DNA of 64,000 nt from Oscillospiraceae bacterium (GCA_017482385.1 JAFUNI010000023.1:186001-250000); one strand, 5' to 3'. Counted from the stretch's first letter, positions 1-9,143 are shown. The notes: generated by a model not told the origin, from the letters alone. Made by a program: numbers and translations.

Positions 1-1
1 C

Positions 2-703
2 CGTATTACAGCAATTGATGTGGGACAAGGACAATGTGTGCTTTTGCAGTATGAGGATCAGTATTATATGGTCGACTGCGGCGGTGACAGTGATAAAATA
101 GCGGCAACTGAGGCAGCTCAATTATTGATATCCCAAGGTGTATTTCGATTGGATGGATTTATTCTTACCCATTATGATTCGGATCATGTGGGCGGTGCTG
201 AGAATCTGCTGGAAATTATTCCGGCGGACAAGTTGTATTTACCCTTAGGACATGATGAAAACAAGTACAAGGATGCGTTGGGGCAGAAATATAAGGATAG
301 AATTCATTGGGTGAAGGAAGACCTGTGTTTGGATAACGCAAACATTACAATTTATCCGTCTGAAGATAGGGAAGAGAGTAACGAAAGCGGTCTGTGTATC
401 TTGTTTCAACCGGAGAATTGTGATATACTAATCACAGGTGACCGTTCTGTTTCCGGTGAGCGAGCATTGCTGGAGCATACAGCATTGCCGGATCTGGAGA
501 TTTTGGTTGCAGGTCACCACGGTTCGAGTAGCTCAACATCCTGGGAGCTGCTGAATGCGACTCGACCGGAAATTGTGCTGATTTCCGTTGGCGAGAGAAA
601 TGCTTACGGTCATCCGGCCAAGGATACCCTTGCTCGGCTTGACCTGTTTGGATGTACAGTATACCGTACTGATTTGGAAGGTACAATTATTCTCAGGGGG
701 TGA
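2..703 (+). CDS. comEC: ComEC C-terminal metallo-beta-lactamase domain (partial)
   Basis: The frame is open to the left edge, so only the C-terminal part of the gene is present. The fragment starts ITAIDVGQGQC and carries the MBL-fold metal motif THYDSDHVGG, followed by ITGD and AGHHGSSSS. These are the hallmarks of the periplasmic hydrolase domain at the C-terminus of ComEC, the DNA-uptake channel; that domain is thought to degrade the non-transported strand. The membrane part would lie upstream of the window. A stand-alone MBL protein cannot be excluded, but comEC followed by holA is a common Firmicutes arrangement. The stop overlaps the ribosome binding site of holA. Confidence 0.85.
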   Translation, partial: RITAIDVGQGQCVLLQYEDQYYMVDCGGDSDKIAATEAAQLLISQGVFRLDGFILTHYDSDHVGGAENLLEIIPADKLYLPLGHDENKYKDALGQKYKDRIHWVKEDLCLDNANITIYPSEDREESNESGLCILFQPENCDILITGDRSVSGERALLEHTALPDLEILVAGHHGSSSSTSWELLNATRPEIVLISVGERNAYGHPAKDTLARLDLFGCTVYRTDLEGTIILRG

Positions 704-707
704 GAGT

Positions 708-1754
708 ATGGCAAAAAAGACAGAGGAGCCCAATTTGCTCCAACAACTGAAAGAAGAGATCAAGCAGGGAGAGCCGGGCCGTCTGTATTTTTTCTATGGT
801 GAAGAGGTCTTTCTTCTAAACCATTATTTGAAGCAACTCCGCAAAATTGTGATAGACCCACTGACGGAGTCCTTTAATTTCCATAAACTCACTGCTGAAA
901 ATTTTGATTTGCGTACTTTTGCTGATTGTGTTGAGAATCTACCCATGATGGCGGAGCGCACAATGGTGGTCGTGGATGAGATCGATGTCTTTAAGATGAA
1001 TGAAGCTGACAGAGAACGGGTGACAGAGATCCTGTCCGATATTCCCGAATATTGCACGGTTGTGTTTACCTACGAAACGACTCCATTTAAGCCGGATAAA
1101 CGGATAAAAAAGCTGTGGGAAACCGTTTCCAAGTATGGCGCACTTGTAGAATTCCAAAAGCAGAGTCAGCGGGATTTGGTGAGTTGGATCAGTCGGCATT
1201 TTGCCGCGTCCGGTAAGCGGATCACGCCAGATCTTTGCGTGTATTTGATGGATATAACCGGCGGTACTATGACGGCTCTTTCCGGTGAGATTTCTAAGAT
1301 CTGCGCTTATTCCGGTGCGGATGAAATCCGGAAAGCTGATATTGATGCTGTAGTCGAACCGGTTCTGGATGCAGTTGTATTTCAAATGACGGATCTTATG
1401 AGCAGCGGCGAATATGGCGCTGCACTATTGAAGCTGCAGCAATTGCTGAAAATGCAGGAAGAGCCCATCGGTATTTTAGCGATCATCGGCAGTCATTTCC
1501 GCAAGCTAAGTGTTGCAAAGACCTTACTGGACAACGGCAAAACCGCTGTGGATCTGATGAAACTTACCGGTTTAAGCGACTATCCGGCGCGAAAAACGAT
1601 GTCCGCAGCCGGACGCTTTTCTACAAAATTTTACAGGCGTGCGGCTGAATTGGTGCTGGAATGCGATGTGCAGCTGAAAACCTCTTTCGACGATGCTGAC
1701 AGAATCCTGGAAGTTTTGATTCTGCAACTGGCCCGGGAGGCAAGAAATGATTAA
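708..1754 (+). CDS. holA: DNA polymerase III delta subunit
   Basis: This 348-aa protein opens the sliding clamp within the clamp-loader complex. It is recognised by RLYFFYGEEVFLLNHYL near the N-terminus (the degenerate AAA+ fold of delta), the stretch PMMAERTMVVVDEID, and the C-terminal helical region ending RILEVLILQLAREA. The ATG at 708 is chosen over the upstream in-frame start at 588 because AGGGGG ends 7 nt before it and MAKKTEEPN begins the conserved part. It overlaps the next gene by 8 nt, indicating translational coupling. Confidence 0.9.
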   Translation: MAKKTEEPNLLQQLKEEIKQGEPGRLYFFYGEEVFLLNHYLKQLRKIVIDPLTESFNFHKLTAENFDLRTFADCVENLPMMAERTMVVVDEIDVFKMNEADRERVTEILSDIPEYCTVVFTYETTPFKPDKRIKKLWETVSKYGALVEFQKQSQRDLVSWISRHFAASGKRITPDLCVYLMDITGGTMTALSGEISKICAYSGADEIRKADIDAVVEPVLDAVVFQMTDLMSSGEYGAALLKLQQLLKMQEEPIGILAIIGSHFRKLSVAKTLLDNGKTAVDLMKLTGLSDYPARKTMSAAGRFSTKFYRRAAELVLECDVQLKTSFDDADRILEVLILQLAREARND

Positions 1755-2340
1755 AATTCGGGAAGCAATCGTTGTGGAGGGGCGGTACGATAGAAATACC
1801 CTATCTCAAATTGTGGATGCGCCTATTTTAGAAACCTCCGGTTTTGGCATTATGAAGGATAAGCAGCAGCTTGATCTTTTGCGCAAGGTAGCTAATAGTC
1901 GTGGCTTAATTGTATTTACAGATTCCGATGGTGCAGGTTTTGTTATCCGTAATTACCTAAAAGGTGCAATTCCTGCGGAACAATTAAAGCATGCGTATAT
2001 TCCGGATATTGTAGGTAAGGAAAAACGAAAATCTGCCCCAGGTAAAGAAGGAAAATTAGGCGTGGAGGGTATGCGTCCAGAGGTGATTATAGATGCCCTT
2101 CGTAAAGCCGGTGCAACAATAGAAGGGGAGAGTGCAAGCAGAACTGCCGGTAATATTACCAAGCAGGATTTTATGGAGCTTGGCTTGTCCGGTGGCCCTA
2201 ACAGTAAGGAAAAACGGCTGAAATTACTGCAAAAGCTGGATTTGCCGGAGCATACCAGCAGCAATGCGTTACTGCAGGCAATAAATCTTTTGGTGGATAT
2301 TGATGAATTGAGAAAAATAATCGGAGCAAACGATGATTGA
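1747..2340 (+). CDS. rnmV: Ribonuclease M5 (5S rRNA maturation)
   Basis: This 197-aa TOPRIM-domain protein trims precursor 5S rRNA. The N-terminus IREAIVVEGRYDRNTLSQIVDAPI gives the TOPRIM glutamate, and LIVFTDSDGAGFVIRNYL carries the DxD motif. The KRKSAPGKEGKLGVEGM stretch is characteristic of RNase M5 and not of other TOPRIM proteins. Its usual genomic neighbour is ksgA, which is not seen here. Start and stop overlap holA upstream and the ABC-F gene downstream, so the three are probably co-transcribed. Confidence 0.9.
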   Translation: MIKIREAIVVEGRYDRNTLSQIVDAPILETSGFGIMKDKQQLDLLRKVANSRGLIVFTDSDGAGFVIRNYLKGAIPAEQLKHAYIPDIVGKEKRKSAPGKEGKLGVEGMRPEVIIDALRKAGATIEGESASRTAGNITKQDFMELGLSGGPNSKEKRLKLLQKLDLPEHTSSNALLQAINLLVDIDELRKIIGANDD

Positions 2341-4195
2341 TATTCAAGTCAAAAACTTAACAAAGTTCTTTGTAATTGGTGAGAATCTCCTGGAAGATCT
2401 GTCTTTTGATGTGCAGGAGGGGGAACGGGTAGCCATTTTGGGCCGTAATGGCTGTGGCAAAACCACTCTCTTTAATATCTTGACCGGACAGATGGATTAT
2501 GATTCCGGCGAGATTTATATAAATCCGCATAAGAGACTGGGACTGATATCGCAGATCCCTAAGTTTCCGGAAGGCTATACTGTGGAGGATGTGCTTCGTT
2601 CAGCATTCCGCACACTTACAAAGACCCGGGAGCGTATGACGGAACTGGAACAGAGAATGTCGGAATCCGTAACGGATGATCTGCTGCAGGAATACGACGC
2701 CTTGGTCAACCGTTTCCAGTCCGGAGGCGGTTATGAAATGGATGTAGAAGTGGATAAGATTTGCAACGGCCTGGGAATATTACCAGAGCAGCGCATCCAG
2801 GAATTTGCAAGCCTGTCCGGTGGCGAAAAAACCCGGGTGAATTTGGCCCGTTTGCTGTTGGAAAAGACCGACATCTTGCTTTTGGACGAGCCAACCAACC
2901 ATTTGGATCTGCGCAGCGTAGAATGGCTGGAAAATTACATTAACAACTTTAAGGGCACTGTCCTGGCTATCTCCCATGACCGCTATTTTCTGGATACCAT
3001 TGCCCAGCGTGTCATCGAGATAACTGATGGTCATGCGGAGTTTTATTCCGGCAACTATTCTTTCTATATGGACGAAAAGCAGGCCCGGTTCAATATGCAG
3101 CTGAAGCAGTACGAACAGGAACAGGCAAAACTGAAGCAATTGGGCTACACGGTGGAAAGAATGAAGGGGTGGGGCATCAATAACCGCACCCTTTACCGTC
3201 GGGCAATGTCTATTCAACACCGCATGGAGCGTATCAAAAAGACAGAACGCCCCAAAACGGAAAAGACTATGAAAGCTACCTTCCAACAAAAAGATTTTTC
3301 CGGAGATGTGGTTTTCCAAATGAAGAATGTGGAAAAATCCTTCGGTGATCGCACCCTGTTTTCCAATGTGGAACTGAAGGTGGAGGGCGGTGAACGTATT
3401 GCATTGTTGGGTGACAACGGAACCGGCAAATCTACCTTTATTAAATGCTTGTTGGGAGAGGAAGACTGTAAGGGTAAGATCCAATTTGGTCCCACGGTTA
3501 AATTTGGCTATCTGCCGCAAATCATTCATTTTTCTCATCCGGAGCGGAGTTTATACGATACGATGCTCTATGAGAAAAACTGCACGCCACAGACCGCCCG
3601 TGACCGTTTGGGCGCTTTTCTGTTCCAGGGTGAAGATGTATTCAAGAATGTGGGTGACCTCTCTGGCGGTGAGCAGTCGCGCCTGCGGCTGTGTATGCTG
3701 ATGGATGAGAAGATAAACCTTTTAATCTTGGACGAACCCACTAACCACTTAGATATTGCTTCCCGGGAATGGGTAGAAGCAGCGATTGAGGAGTTTGAGG
3801 GTGTTTTGCTCTTTGTGTCCCATGACCGCTACTTTATTGAGAAATTTGCGGAACGCATTTGGCTTCTTGAGGACGGCGAGATTCGTGATTTCAAATGCGG
3901 ATACAGTAAATACCGTTCTATTGTAGAACACGAAAACATGATAAAACCGCAGATTGTTACGGAACCTAAGGCTAAAAAAGAAAAGCCCAAGGGTGGCACA
4001 AAGGAAACAGAGAAAACGATCCGCCGTTTGGAGCGGGAGATTGAAAAGCAGGAGAAGCTGATCACTGAATTGGATGTTTCCATTGATGCTGCTGCGGCTG
4101 ACTATCAGGAACTGACTCGCTTGCTTGCTGAGAAGGAAACAGCAGAAAATATTCTGCTGGAATTGATGGAAGCGTGGGAATCTGCACAGGTATAA
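2333..4195 (+). CDS. ABC-F family ATPase (ribosome-associated)
   Basis: This 620-aa protein contains two ABC ATPase domains in one chain and no membrane segment, the hallmark of ABC-F translation factors that act at the ribosomal E site. Domain 1 has Walker A GRNGCGKTT at residues 37-45, LSGGEKTR and LLLDEPTNHLD. Domain 2 has GDNGTGKST, LSGGEQSR and LILDEPTNHLD. A charged linker with RMKGWGINNR lies between them, and a C-terminal coiled coil (PKAKKEKPKGG to the end) resembles the Uup/YdiF group. Whether it gives antibiotic resistance or is a housekeeping factor cannot be told from sequence. It overlaps rnmV by 8 nt. Confidence 0.88.
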   Translation: MIDIQVKNLTKFFVIGENLLEDLSFDVQEGERVAILGRNGCGKTTLFNILTGQMDYDSGEIYINPHKRLGLISQIPKFPEGYTVEDVLRSAFRTLTKTRERMTELEQRMSESVTDDLLQEYDALVNRFQSGGGYEMDVEVDKICNGLGILPEQRIQEFASLSGGEKTRVNLARLLLEKTDILLLDEPTNHLDLRSVEWLENYINNFKGTVLAISHDRYFLDTIAQRVIEITDGHAEFYSGNYSFYMDEKQARFNMQLKQYEQEQAKLKQLGYTVERMKGWGINNRTLYRRAMSIQHRMERIKKTERPKTEKTMKATFQQKDFSGDVVFQMKNVEKSFGDRTLFSNVELKVEGGERIALLGDNGTGKSTFIKCLLGEEDCKGKIQFGPTVKFGYLPQIIHFSHPERSLYDTMLYEKNCTPQTARDRLGAFLFQGEDVFKNVGDLSGGEQSRLRLCMLMDEKINLLILDEPTNHLDIASREWVEAAIEEFEGVLLFVSHDRYFIEKFAERIWLLEDGEIRDFKCGYSKYRSIVEHENMIKPQIVTEPKAKKEKPKGGTKETEKTIRRLEREIEKQEKLITELDVSIDAAAADYQELTRLLAEKETAENILLELMEAWESAQV

Positions 4196-4227
4196 TGTAA
4201 GTGTGTGTAGATTTTTGGTTTATTGTG

Positions 4228-4236
4228 TGGTATAAT
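4228..4236 (+). promoter_or_regulatory. Extended -10 promoter for mrp
   Basis: A perfect extended -10 (TGG then TATAAT at 4231-4236) lies 36 nt upstream of the mrp ATG in the gap after the ABC-F gene. No good -35 is visible, as expected for extended -10 promoters. Confidence 0.55.
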
Positions 4237-4271
4237 AATGCTATAAATTTTTATTAAACGGAGTGATTCAA

Positions 4272-5111
4272 ATGAGTTCTTGTAGTGGCAACTGTTCTAC
4301 CTGCAGCAGCTCGGACTGCGGTGACAGAAAAAAAGAGAGCCTGCTGGCTCCGCCCAATCCCAAATCCAATGTAAAGAAAGTGATTGCTGTTGTATCCGGT
4401 AAGGGCGGTGTAGGTAAGTCCACCGTGACTGCAATGCTGGCTGCCGCTATGGCTAAAAAAGGAAATCGGGTTGCAGTTCTGGATGCTGATATTACCGGAC
4501 CCTCCGCACCTACTGCCTTTGGCGTCAATGAGTGCCAGGGTGCCAATGAGGACGGTCTGTATCCCGCATTGAGTAAAGGTGGCATCCAGGTGATGTCTAT
4601 TAACCTGCTGTTGGATGATGCCTCTGCACCTGTTGTGTGGCGTGGACCGGTGATTGCCGGCGCAGTAAAGCAGTTCTGGACCGATGTAATTTGGGAAGAT
4701 GTGGACTATATGTTTGTAGATATGCCTCCCGGAACAGGTGATGTGCCTTTGACTGTGTTCCAAAGCCTGCCTGTGGACGGCATCGTGATCGTTACCAGCC
4801 CTCAGGATCTTGTTTCCATGATTGTCTCCAAGGCTGTGAAGATGGCCAATATGATGCACATTCCTGTGCTGGGCTTCGTTGAAAACTATGCCTATTTGGA
4901 ATGCCCCGATTGTGGCAAGCGCCTCAATGTGTTCGGCGAAAGCAAGCTGGATGCTGTTGCTGCCGAGTTTGGTCTGCCTGTGTTGGCCAGACTACCCATC
5001 GATCCCAAGGTAGCAGAGTGCTTCGACAATGGTCAAATGGAATCTGTGAATACAGATGCCCTTGTTGATGTGCTGACAGCTGTTGAACAGGCGGAGAGGA
5101 AGTTAGGATGA
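4272..5111 (+). CDS. mrp: Mrp/NBP35-family Fe-S carrier P-loop ATPase
   Basis: This 279-aa protein is predicted to assemble and carry Fe-S clusters. A Cys-rich N-terminus (C4, C8, C11, C16) precedes the deviant Walker A SGKGGVGKSTV and the switch DADITGPS. YMFVDMPPGTGDVPLTVFQ is the family signature, and ECPDCGKR supplies the C-terminal CxxC that binds the bridging cluster. The ATG at 4272 is preferred to the GTG three codons earlier because GGAG lies about 8 nt before it. It overlaps the following phosphatase gene by 4 nt. Confidence 0.9.
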   Translation: MSSCSGNCSTCSSSDCGDRKKESLLAPPNPKSNVKKVIAVVSGKGGVGKSTVTAMLAAAMAKKGNRVAVLDADITGPSAPTAFGVNECQGANEDGLYPALSKGGIQVMSINLLLDDASAPVVWRGPVIAGAVKQFWTDVIWEDVDYMFVDMPPGTGDVPLTVFQSLPVDGIVIVTSPQDLVSMIVSKAVKMANMMHIPVLGFVENYAYLECPDCGKRLNVFGESKLDAVAAEFGLPVLARLPIDPKVAECFDNGQMESVNTDALVDVLTAVEQAERKLG

Positions 5112-5755
5112 GCGATACCACAATCCTGCTGATCCGACACGGTCAGAGCGAGGGTAACATCCGTGGCCTTTTTACCGGACACAGCGGCTATCCTCTGACT
5201 GATTTGGGGCACAAGCAGGCTGAAATGACTGCAGATTATATCTACAAGAATTATAAAGTAGATGCTGTATATAGCAGTGACTTACCCAGAGCATTCCAAA
5301 CGGCTGAGCACACTGCGCACATTTTTGGGTTGCCGATTGTGACGGATTGCCGTTTGCGAGAGATCAATGCGGGCAAATGGGAGAACATACCCTTCTCTGA
5401 TTTGTCGTCGCAGTTTCCTGAGGCCTATACAATTTGGAGGCAGGATTTGATTCATTTCAGCGCGGATGGCGGTGAATCTGTTTTAGATGTTGCAGATCGC
5501 GCTGTGGAAGCCCTGCATTCAATTGCTGTTTCTAATTTAGGAAAATGTGTTGCGGTGGTTGCACATGCGACCACAATTCGCACAGCTCTTTGGAAGATAT
5601 TGGGGAAACCGGAATCTGCAATGCAAGAGCTTAGTTGGGGTGGTAACTGCGCGATAAGCGAATTAGTTTTTTCGGAAGATAAGCTACTGATCAAAGCTAT
5701 GAATTTCACTGATCATTTAAGTGGTTTTGAGTCTGTTCTGCCCAAAAGTATATAA
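5108..5755 (+). CDS. Histidine phosphatase family protein
   Basis: This 215-aa protein belongs to the phosphoglycerate mutase/CobC superfamily. The catalytic LIRHGQSEGN lies near the N-terminus, with VYSSDLPRAFQTAEHT in the middle and VVAHATTIRT giving the second catalytic histidine. The substrate cannot be assigned; alpha-ribazole phosphatase or a broad phosphatase are both possible. ATGA overlap with mrp suggests co-translation. Confidence 0.85.
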   Translation: MSDTTILLIRHGQSEGNIRGLFTGHSGYPLTDLGHKQAEMTADYIYKNYKVDAVYSSDLPRAFQTAEHTAHIFGLPIVTDCRLREINAGKWENIPFSDLSSQFPEAYTIWRQDLIHFSADGGESVLDVADRAVEALHSIAVSNLGKCVAVVAHATTIRTALWKILGKPESAMQELSWGGNCAISELVFSEDKLLIKAMNFTDHLSGFESVLPKSI

Positions 5756-5781
5756 AACAGATGTTACATTAAAAAATTAAG

Positions 5782-5811
5782 AAACGGACACTTCATAAGA
5801 AGTGTCCGTTT
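5782..5811. terminator. Bidirectional intrinsic terminator
   Basis: A 13-bp perfect stem (5782-5794 with 5799-5811) with loop ATAA is flanked by A-runs and T-runs. It sits between two convergent genes and serves both. Confidence 0.85.
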
Positions 5812-5817
5812 TGATTA

Positions 5818-7014
5818 TTAGTCAGTAGTGTAGTTATCGAAGTAACCCTGGATATAGATAATGGGAGTGCCCTTATCACCGGAACCGGAGGTCAGGTCAC
5901 ACAGAGAACCGATCAAGTCGGTCAAGCGGCGGGGGGTAGTGCCCTGAGAGGCCATATTGCCAACCAGGCTGGAGCCGTCTTTTTCCAAAATCTTGCCCTT
6001 GATTGCATCACGCAGTGCTTCGCCGGTAAGATTTGCGAAGGTGTTGTCGGCCAGGTACTTCAGCTTCAGCTCATTGGGAGTACCCTCCAGGCCTGCGGTA
6101 TAAGCAGGGGAGACCACGGGGTCAGCCAGCTCCCAAATCTTGCCAACGGGATCCTTGAAAGCGCCGTCGCCGTAAACCATAACTTCCATATGCTTGCCGG
6201 TAGCTTCCAGCAGACGCTTCTGGATGTCATCAACTAAGTCCTGGCACTCACGGGGGAAGAGCTTGATCACATCCTCGGTAGACTTGTTGGAGCCAAGCAA
6301 ACCATAGCGAGCATTGTAGCCGCTGCCGTTGATGCTTTCGGTCATGATCTCGTCCATACCGTAGACCTGTTCGGCACCGGCCGCACGAAGGATGCGCTTG
6401 GTGCGCTCACGGGTGTGGATGTCACAGGGCATAACATTTTTGGTGTACTTCAGAATAGCGCGGGGGTCGTTAGCCAGGATGATTTCAGCCTCTGCGCCGC
6501 TTTCCTGAATCAGCTCTTTATAGTAGGTGATATAGTCCATTCCGGTAAAGGGGTGCTTCACATAGCCGAACAGTTCCCGGAACTGAGCCTCGGTCAATAC
6601 ATCGCTGTAAGGATTGACACCCTTTTCTTCCACGCTGTCCAGATCGATGAGGTGGTTGCCTACTTCATCAGCAGGATAACTCAGCATTACAATAACCTTC
6701 TTGCAGCCCTTAGCGATACCGCGCAGGCAAATAGAGAAACGGTTACGGCTGAGAATGGGGAAGATGACACCTACGGTGCCGCCGCCAAACTTGTTGCGCA
6801 CATCGGTTGCAATATCGTCCACAGAGCAGTAGTTGTTCTGGGCGCGAGCAACGATGGATTCAGTCATTGCAACAATATCGCGATCACGGGGAGTCAAGCC
6901 ATCATACTTAATAGCATCCAGGATTGAACCGGTAACGATTTCTGCAAGGTTATCACCCTTACGAATAATTGGTGCGCGAACACCCATAGAAACAGTACCT
7001 AACATCCGGCTCAT
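5818..7014 (-). CDS. Coenzyme F420-0:L-glutamate ligase-family (CofE-like) protein
   Basis: The 398-aa product matches the F420_ligase family fold: VRAPIIRKGDNLAEIV at the N-terminus, DRDIVAMTESIVARAQ as the conserved core, and VYGDGAFKDPVGKIWELADPVVSPAY late in the protein. In methanogens and actinobacteria CofE adds glutamates to coenzyme F420. This longer (about 400-aa) version is widespread in Clostridia that are not known to make F420, and nothing nearby suggests F420 synthesis. The true substrate is therefore unknown. It is monocistronic, with its own promoter and terminator. Confidence 0.75.
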   Translation of the reverse strand: MSRMLGTVSMGVRAPIIRKGDNLAEIVTGSILDAIKYDGLTPRDRDIVAMTESIVARAQNNYCSVDDIATDVRNKFGGGTVGVIFPILSRNRFSICLRGIAKGCKKVIVMLSYPADEVGNHLIDLDSVEEKGVNPYSDVLTEAQFRELFGYVKHPFTGMDYITYYKELIQESGAEAEIILANDPRAILKYTKNVMPCDIHTRERTKRILRAAGAEQVYGMDEIMTESINGSGYNARYGLLGSNKSTEDVIKLFPRECQDLVDDIQKRLLEATGKHMEVMVYGDGAFKDPVGKIWELADPVVSPAYTAGLEGTPNELKLKYLADNTFANLTGEALRDAIKGKILEKDGSSLVGNMASQGTTPRRLTDLIGSLCDLTSGSGDKGTPIIYIQGYFDNYTTD

Positions 7015-7080
7015 AATAACACTTCCTATCTGATAAGTTTAGTCGTAAATTTTGAGAGCCTATAAATTTACCACCCGAGT

Positions 7081-7109
7081 ATTATAATACATTTTTTTTC
7101 ATTTGTAAA
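7081..7109 (-). promoter_or_regulatory. Sigma-A promoter for CofE-like gene
   Basis: On the minus strand TTTACA (7109-7104) is separated by 17 nt from TATAAT (7086-7081), about 65 nt upstream of the start codon. Confidence 0.7.
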
Positions 7110-7145
7110 ATAAAAAATGCATAGTTTCAAAAAATTTTTTGCTTT

Positions 7146-7949
7146 TTATAAAAGTTTGCCAACAATATACCACAAAATCAGCAGTAAAATTATTAAAGGA
7201 ATATATGCGGCCAGTGCTGCGGAGGCAACGGAAATGGCGAAAACACCCATTTTTTGCAGAATTAACACCAAACCAATCAAAATTGCGGTCGTCAGCATAG
7301 CCTTTGTTACCTGTTTTCCGATAACATTGGCGAAGAAAAAAGTATAAAGTGCTGCAATCAGCGGATTTACAGAGGTGAGCACAAGTCCGACAAGGAACTT
7401 GAGTGCGCCGGTAGCCAGCAGCACGACCAAAAGGCCAAGCAGGATGGTAGGTGCGTAGGTGACTAATCCCTCGGGTAAATAAGCGGTGAGCAGGCCGGTG
7501 ACCACCAAATGCAGGAACAGAGCCAACACAACACCCAGGCAACGGAAGAAGATCCAGCTGATAATATGCTTGCCCACAGGCAACCATCCGTCTGCGAGAT
7601 TCATTAAAAAGGCCAAAATGATCATACTCAATACTTCGGTGCAGACCACAGTATAGTGCTGTTGGAAGGAGAATAGTGTCATGGTATCGTTGGCAATCGT
7701 AACAAGGGGCAGGGGAGCAATGAATTTCTGAAATTCAGCGCCTGCATAGCATAGAACTACGGTGAGCGCATACACAAAGAAAATGCCGATGGCTGAAGAT
7801 ACGGAACGGCACAGGACGGACTTCTTGCCAAACGCGAAACGACCCAACATTGCCAGCGCAAGAAAGGCAACAATCAGCATACAGTTTGCCTTCAGAAATG
7901 CGCCGATGTCCAAATGAAAGGACTCAAAATAATTTACAATAGATTCCAT
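7146..7949 (-). CDS. Multi-pass membrane protein, unknown function
   Basis: The 267-aa product has about seven or eight hydrophobic helices (for example MLIVAFLALAMLG, LVVTGLLTAYL, LLGLLVVLLATGALKFLVGL and a C-terminal IPLIILLLILWYIVG). The N-terminus is MESIVNYFESF, and I see no signal peptide or catalytic motif. I do not recognise the family. A short acidic N-terminus followed by evenly spaced helices suggests a small transporter or envelope protein. It lies just downstream of rplL, behind that operon's terminator, with AGGAGG directly before the ATG. Confidence 0.7.
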   Translation of the reverse strand: MESIVNYFESFHLDIGAFLKANCMLIVAFLALAMLGRFAFGKKSVLCRSVSSAIGIFFVYALTVVLCYAGAEFQKFIAPLPLVTIANDTMTLFSFQQHYTVVCTEVLSMIILAFLMNLADGWLPVGKHIISWIFFRCLGVVLALFLHLVVTGLLTAYLPEGLVTYAPTILLGLLVVLLATGALKFLVGLVLTSVNPLIAALYTFFFANVIGKQVTKAMLTTAILIGLVLILQKMGVFAISVASAALAAYIPLIILLLILWYIVGKLL

Positions 7950-7970
7950 AAGAACCTCCTAAAAAACATA

Positions 7971-8000
7971 AACAGCCGCCAGCAAGCCGGCGGCTGTTTT
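7971..8000 (-). terminator. Terminator after rplL
   Basis: The arms at 7971-7980 and 7989-7998 pair over 10 bp (AACAGCCGCC and its complement). On the minus strand they are followed by TATGTTTTTT. The U-tract runs into the Shine-Dalgarno region of the next gene, so some read-through is likely. Confidence 0.75.
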
Positions 8001-8023
8001 CTGTGTGTAAAGTGAAGTGAAAA

Positions 8024-8404
8024 TTACTTCATCTCTGCCTCGGCGCCAGCTTCCTTCAGCTCTGCAACCATCTTCTCGGCATCTTCCTTGGAGACAGCTT
8101 CCTTCAGGGTCTTGGGGCAGTTGTCAACCAGATCCTTAGCGTCCTTCAGGCCCAGGCCGGTAACAGCGCGGACAACCTTGATGACGTTCAGCTTGGAAGC
8201 GCCGGCATCCTTCAGGATGACATCGAACTCGGTCTTCTCCTCAGCAGCCTCAGCAGCAGCACCGCCAGCAGCGGGAGCAGCAACAGCAGCAGCAGCGGCG
8301 GAAACGCCGAAAACTTCCTCCAGAGTGTGAACCAGTTCGGACAGCTCCAAAACGGTCAGACCCTTAACTTCCTCTACGAGAGCAGTGACTTTTTCACTAG
8401 CCAT
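8024..8404 (-). CDS. rplL: 50S ribosomal protein L7/L12
   Basis: The 126-aa stalk protein recruits translation GTPases. It shows the N-terminal dimerisation helix ([26 protein letters not shown]), an Ala-rich hinge ([22 protein letters not shown]) and the conserved C-terminal domain with [20 protein letters not shown]. Length and composition are normal. It is co-transcribed with rplJ; the gap of 55 nt contains a good SD. Confidence 0.98.
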   Translation of the reverse strand: MASEKVTALVEEVKGLTVLELSELVHTLEEVFGVSAAAAAVAAPAAGGAAAEAAEEKTEFDVILKDAGASKLNVIKVVRAVTGLGLKDAKDLVDNCPKTLKEAVSKEDAEKMVAELKEAGAEAEMK

Positions 8405-8459
8405 TGTAATTTCCTCCTAAATGTTAAATGTTTGTAATGTTTGTGGATTTACGAATGAA

Positions 8460-8984
8460 TTAAGCTTCTGCAGACTCTGCAGGAGCGCCGCCTTCCTTCT
8501 GGATACGAACCTGATCCAGGACAAAAGCAAGGCTGGAGATAGGTGCCAGGAAGGTGCCAAGCACGGATGCGACCAGAGCGTTCTTGCTGGGCAGTTCGCC
8601 GAAACCATTGAGCTGGTCTACAGTCAGAACAGAGCCTTCAACTACGCCGCCCTTGATAGTCACGGGGAGCTTGTTCTTCTTAGCGTACTCGCAGACAATA
8701 CGAGCGGGAGCGATGGGATCGCCGGTGGTGCTGGCCATTGCGGTAGTACCGTTGAGAACCTCGTCGAAATCGTAGCCATTTTCCTTGGCAGCGAAACGGG
8801 TCAGAGTGTTCTTAACAACGGAGTACTCAACACCTGCATCACGGAACTGCTTACGCAGAGCGGCATCCTCAGCAACAGTGATACCCTTGTAGTCAACAAA
8901 AACCACGGAAGTAGCTTCCTTGATCTTAGCGGACAGAGCTTCAACCACTGCCTTCTTGCTCTCAAGAACCTTTGCGTTGGGCAT
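8460..8984 (-). CDS. rplJ: 50S ribosomal protein L10
   Basis: The 174-aa product is the base of the L7/L12 stalk. VVFVDYKGITVAEDAALRKQFRDAGVEY and VVKNTLTRFA are typical. The start at 8984 (MPNAKVLESKK) is chosen over a longer frame because GGAGG lies 7 nt before it. The longer frame would translate the L10 leader RNA. Expression should be controlled by the leader immediately upstream. Confidence 0.97.
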   Translation of the reverse strand: MPNAKVLESKKAVVEALSAKIKEATSVVFVDYKGITVAEDAALRKQFRDAGVEYSVVKNTLTRFAAKENGYDFDEVLNGTTAMASTTGDPIAPARIVCEYAKKNKLPVTIKGGVVEGSVLTVDQLNGFGELPSKNALVASVLGTFLAPISSLAFVLDQVRIQKEGGAPAESAEA

Positions 8985-8997
8985 TTGTTTCACCTCC

Positions 8998-9106
8998 GAA
9001 ACTAAAAAAGTGTCTTCCTGCCAGAAGACAGAAAGACACGCAGAATACTTTTCAAGCGCACCTCGGCAGGATTTATTGCTTACGCAACCTGCTGTCTTTG
9101 GCAACA
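8998..9106 (-). promoter_or_regulatory. L10 leader (ribosomal protein L10 autoregulatory RNA) with attenuator
   Basis: The minus-strand RNA contains AGACAGCAGG and its partner CCTGCCGAGGT, separated by TGCGTAAGCA. This is the L10(L12)4-binding fold known from Firmicutes rplJ leaders. Further down, GTGTCTT (9039-9033) pairs with AAGACAC (9016-9010), followed by six Ts (9009-9004). That is an intrinsic terminator just before the rplJ SD. Binding of excess L10 is expected to favour this terminator. Confidence 0.85.
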
Positions 9107-9111
9107 GATGA

Positions 9112-9140
9112 ATATTAACATAATATATTAAGAATGTCAA
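9112..9140 (-). promoter_or_regulatory. Sigma-A promoter for rplJ-rplL
   Basis: TTGACA (9140-9135) and TAATAT (9117-9112) are separated by 17 nt on the minus strand. The -35 begins immediately after the racemase stop. This gives rplJ-rplL a promoter separate from the rplKA operon. Confidence 0.85.
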
Positions 9141-9143
9141 GCA

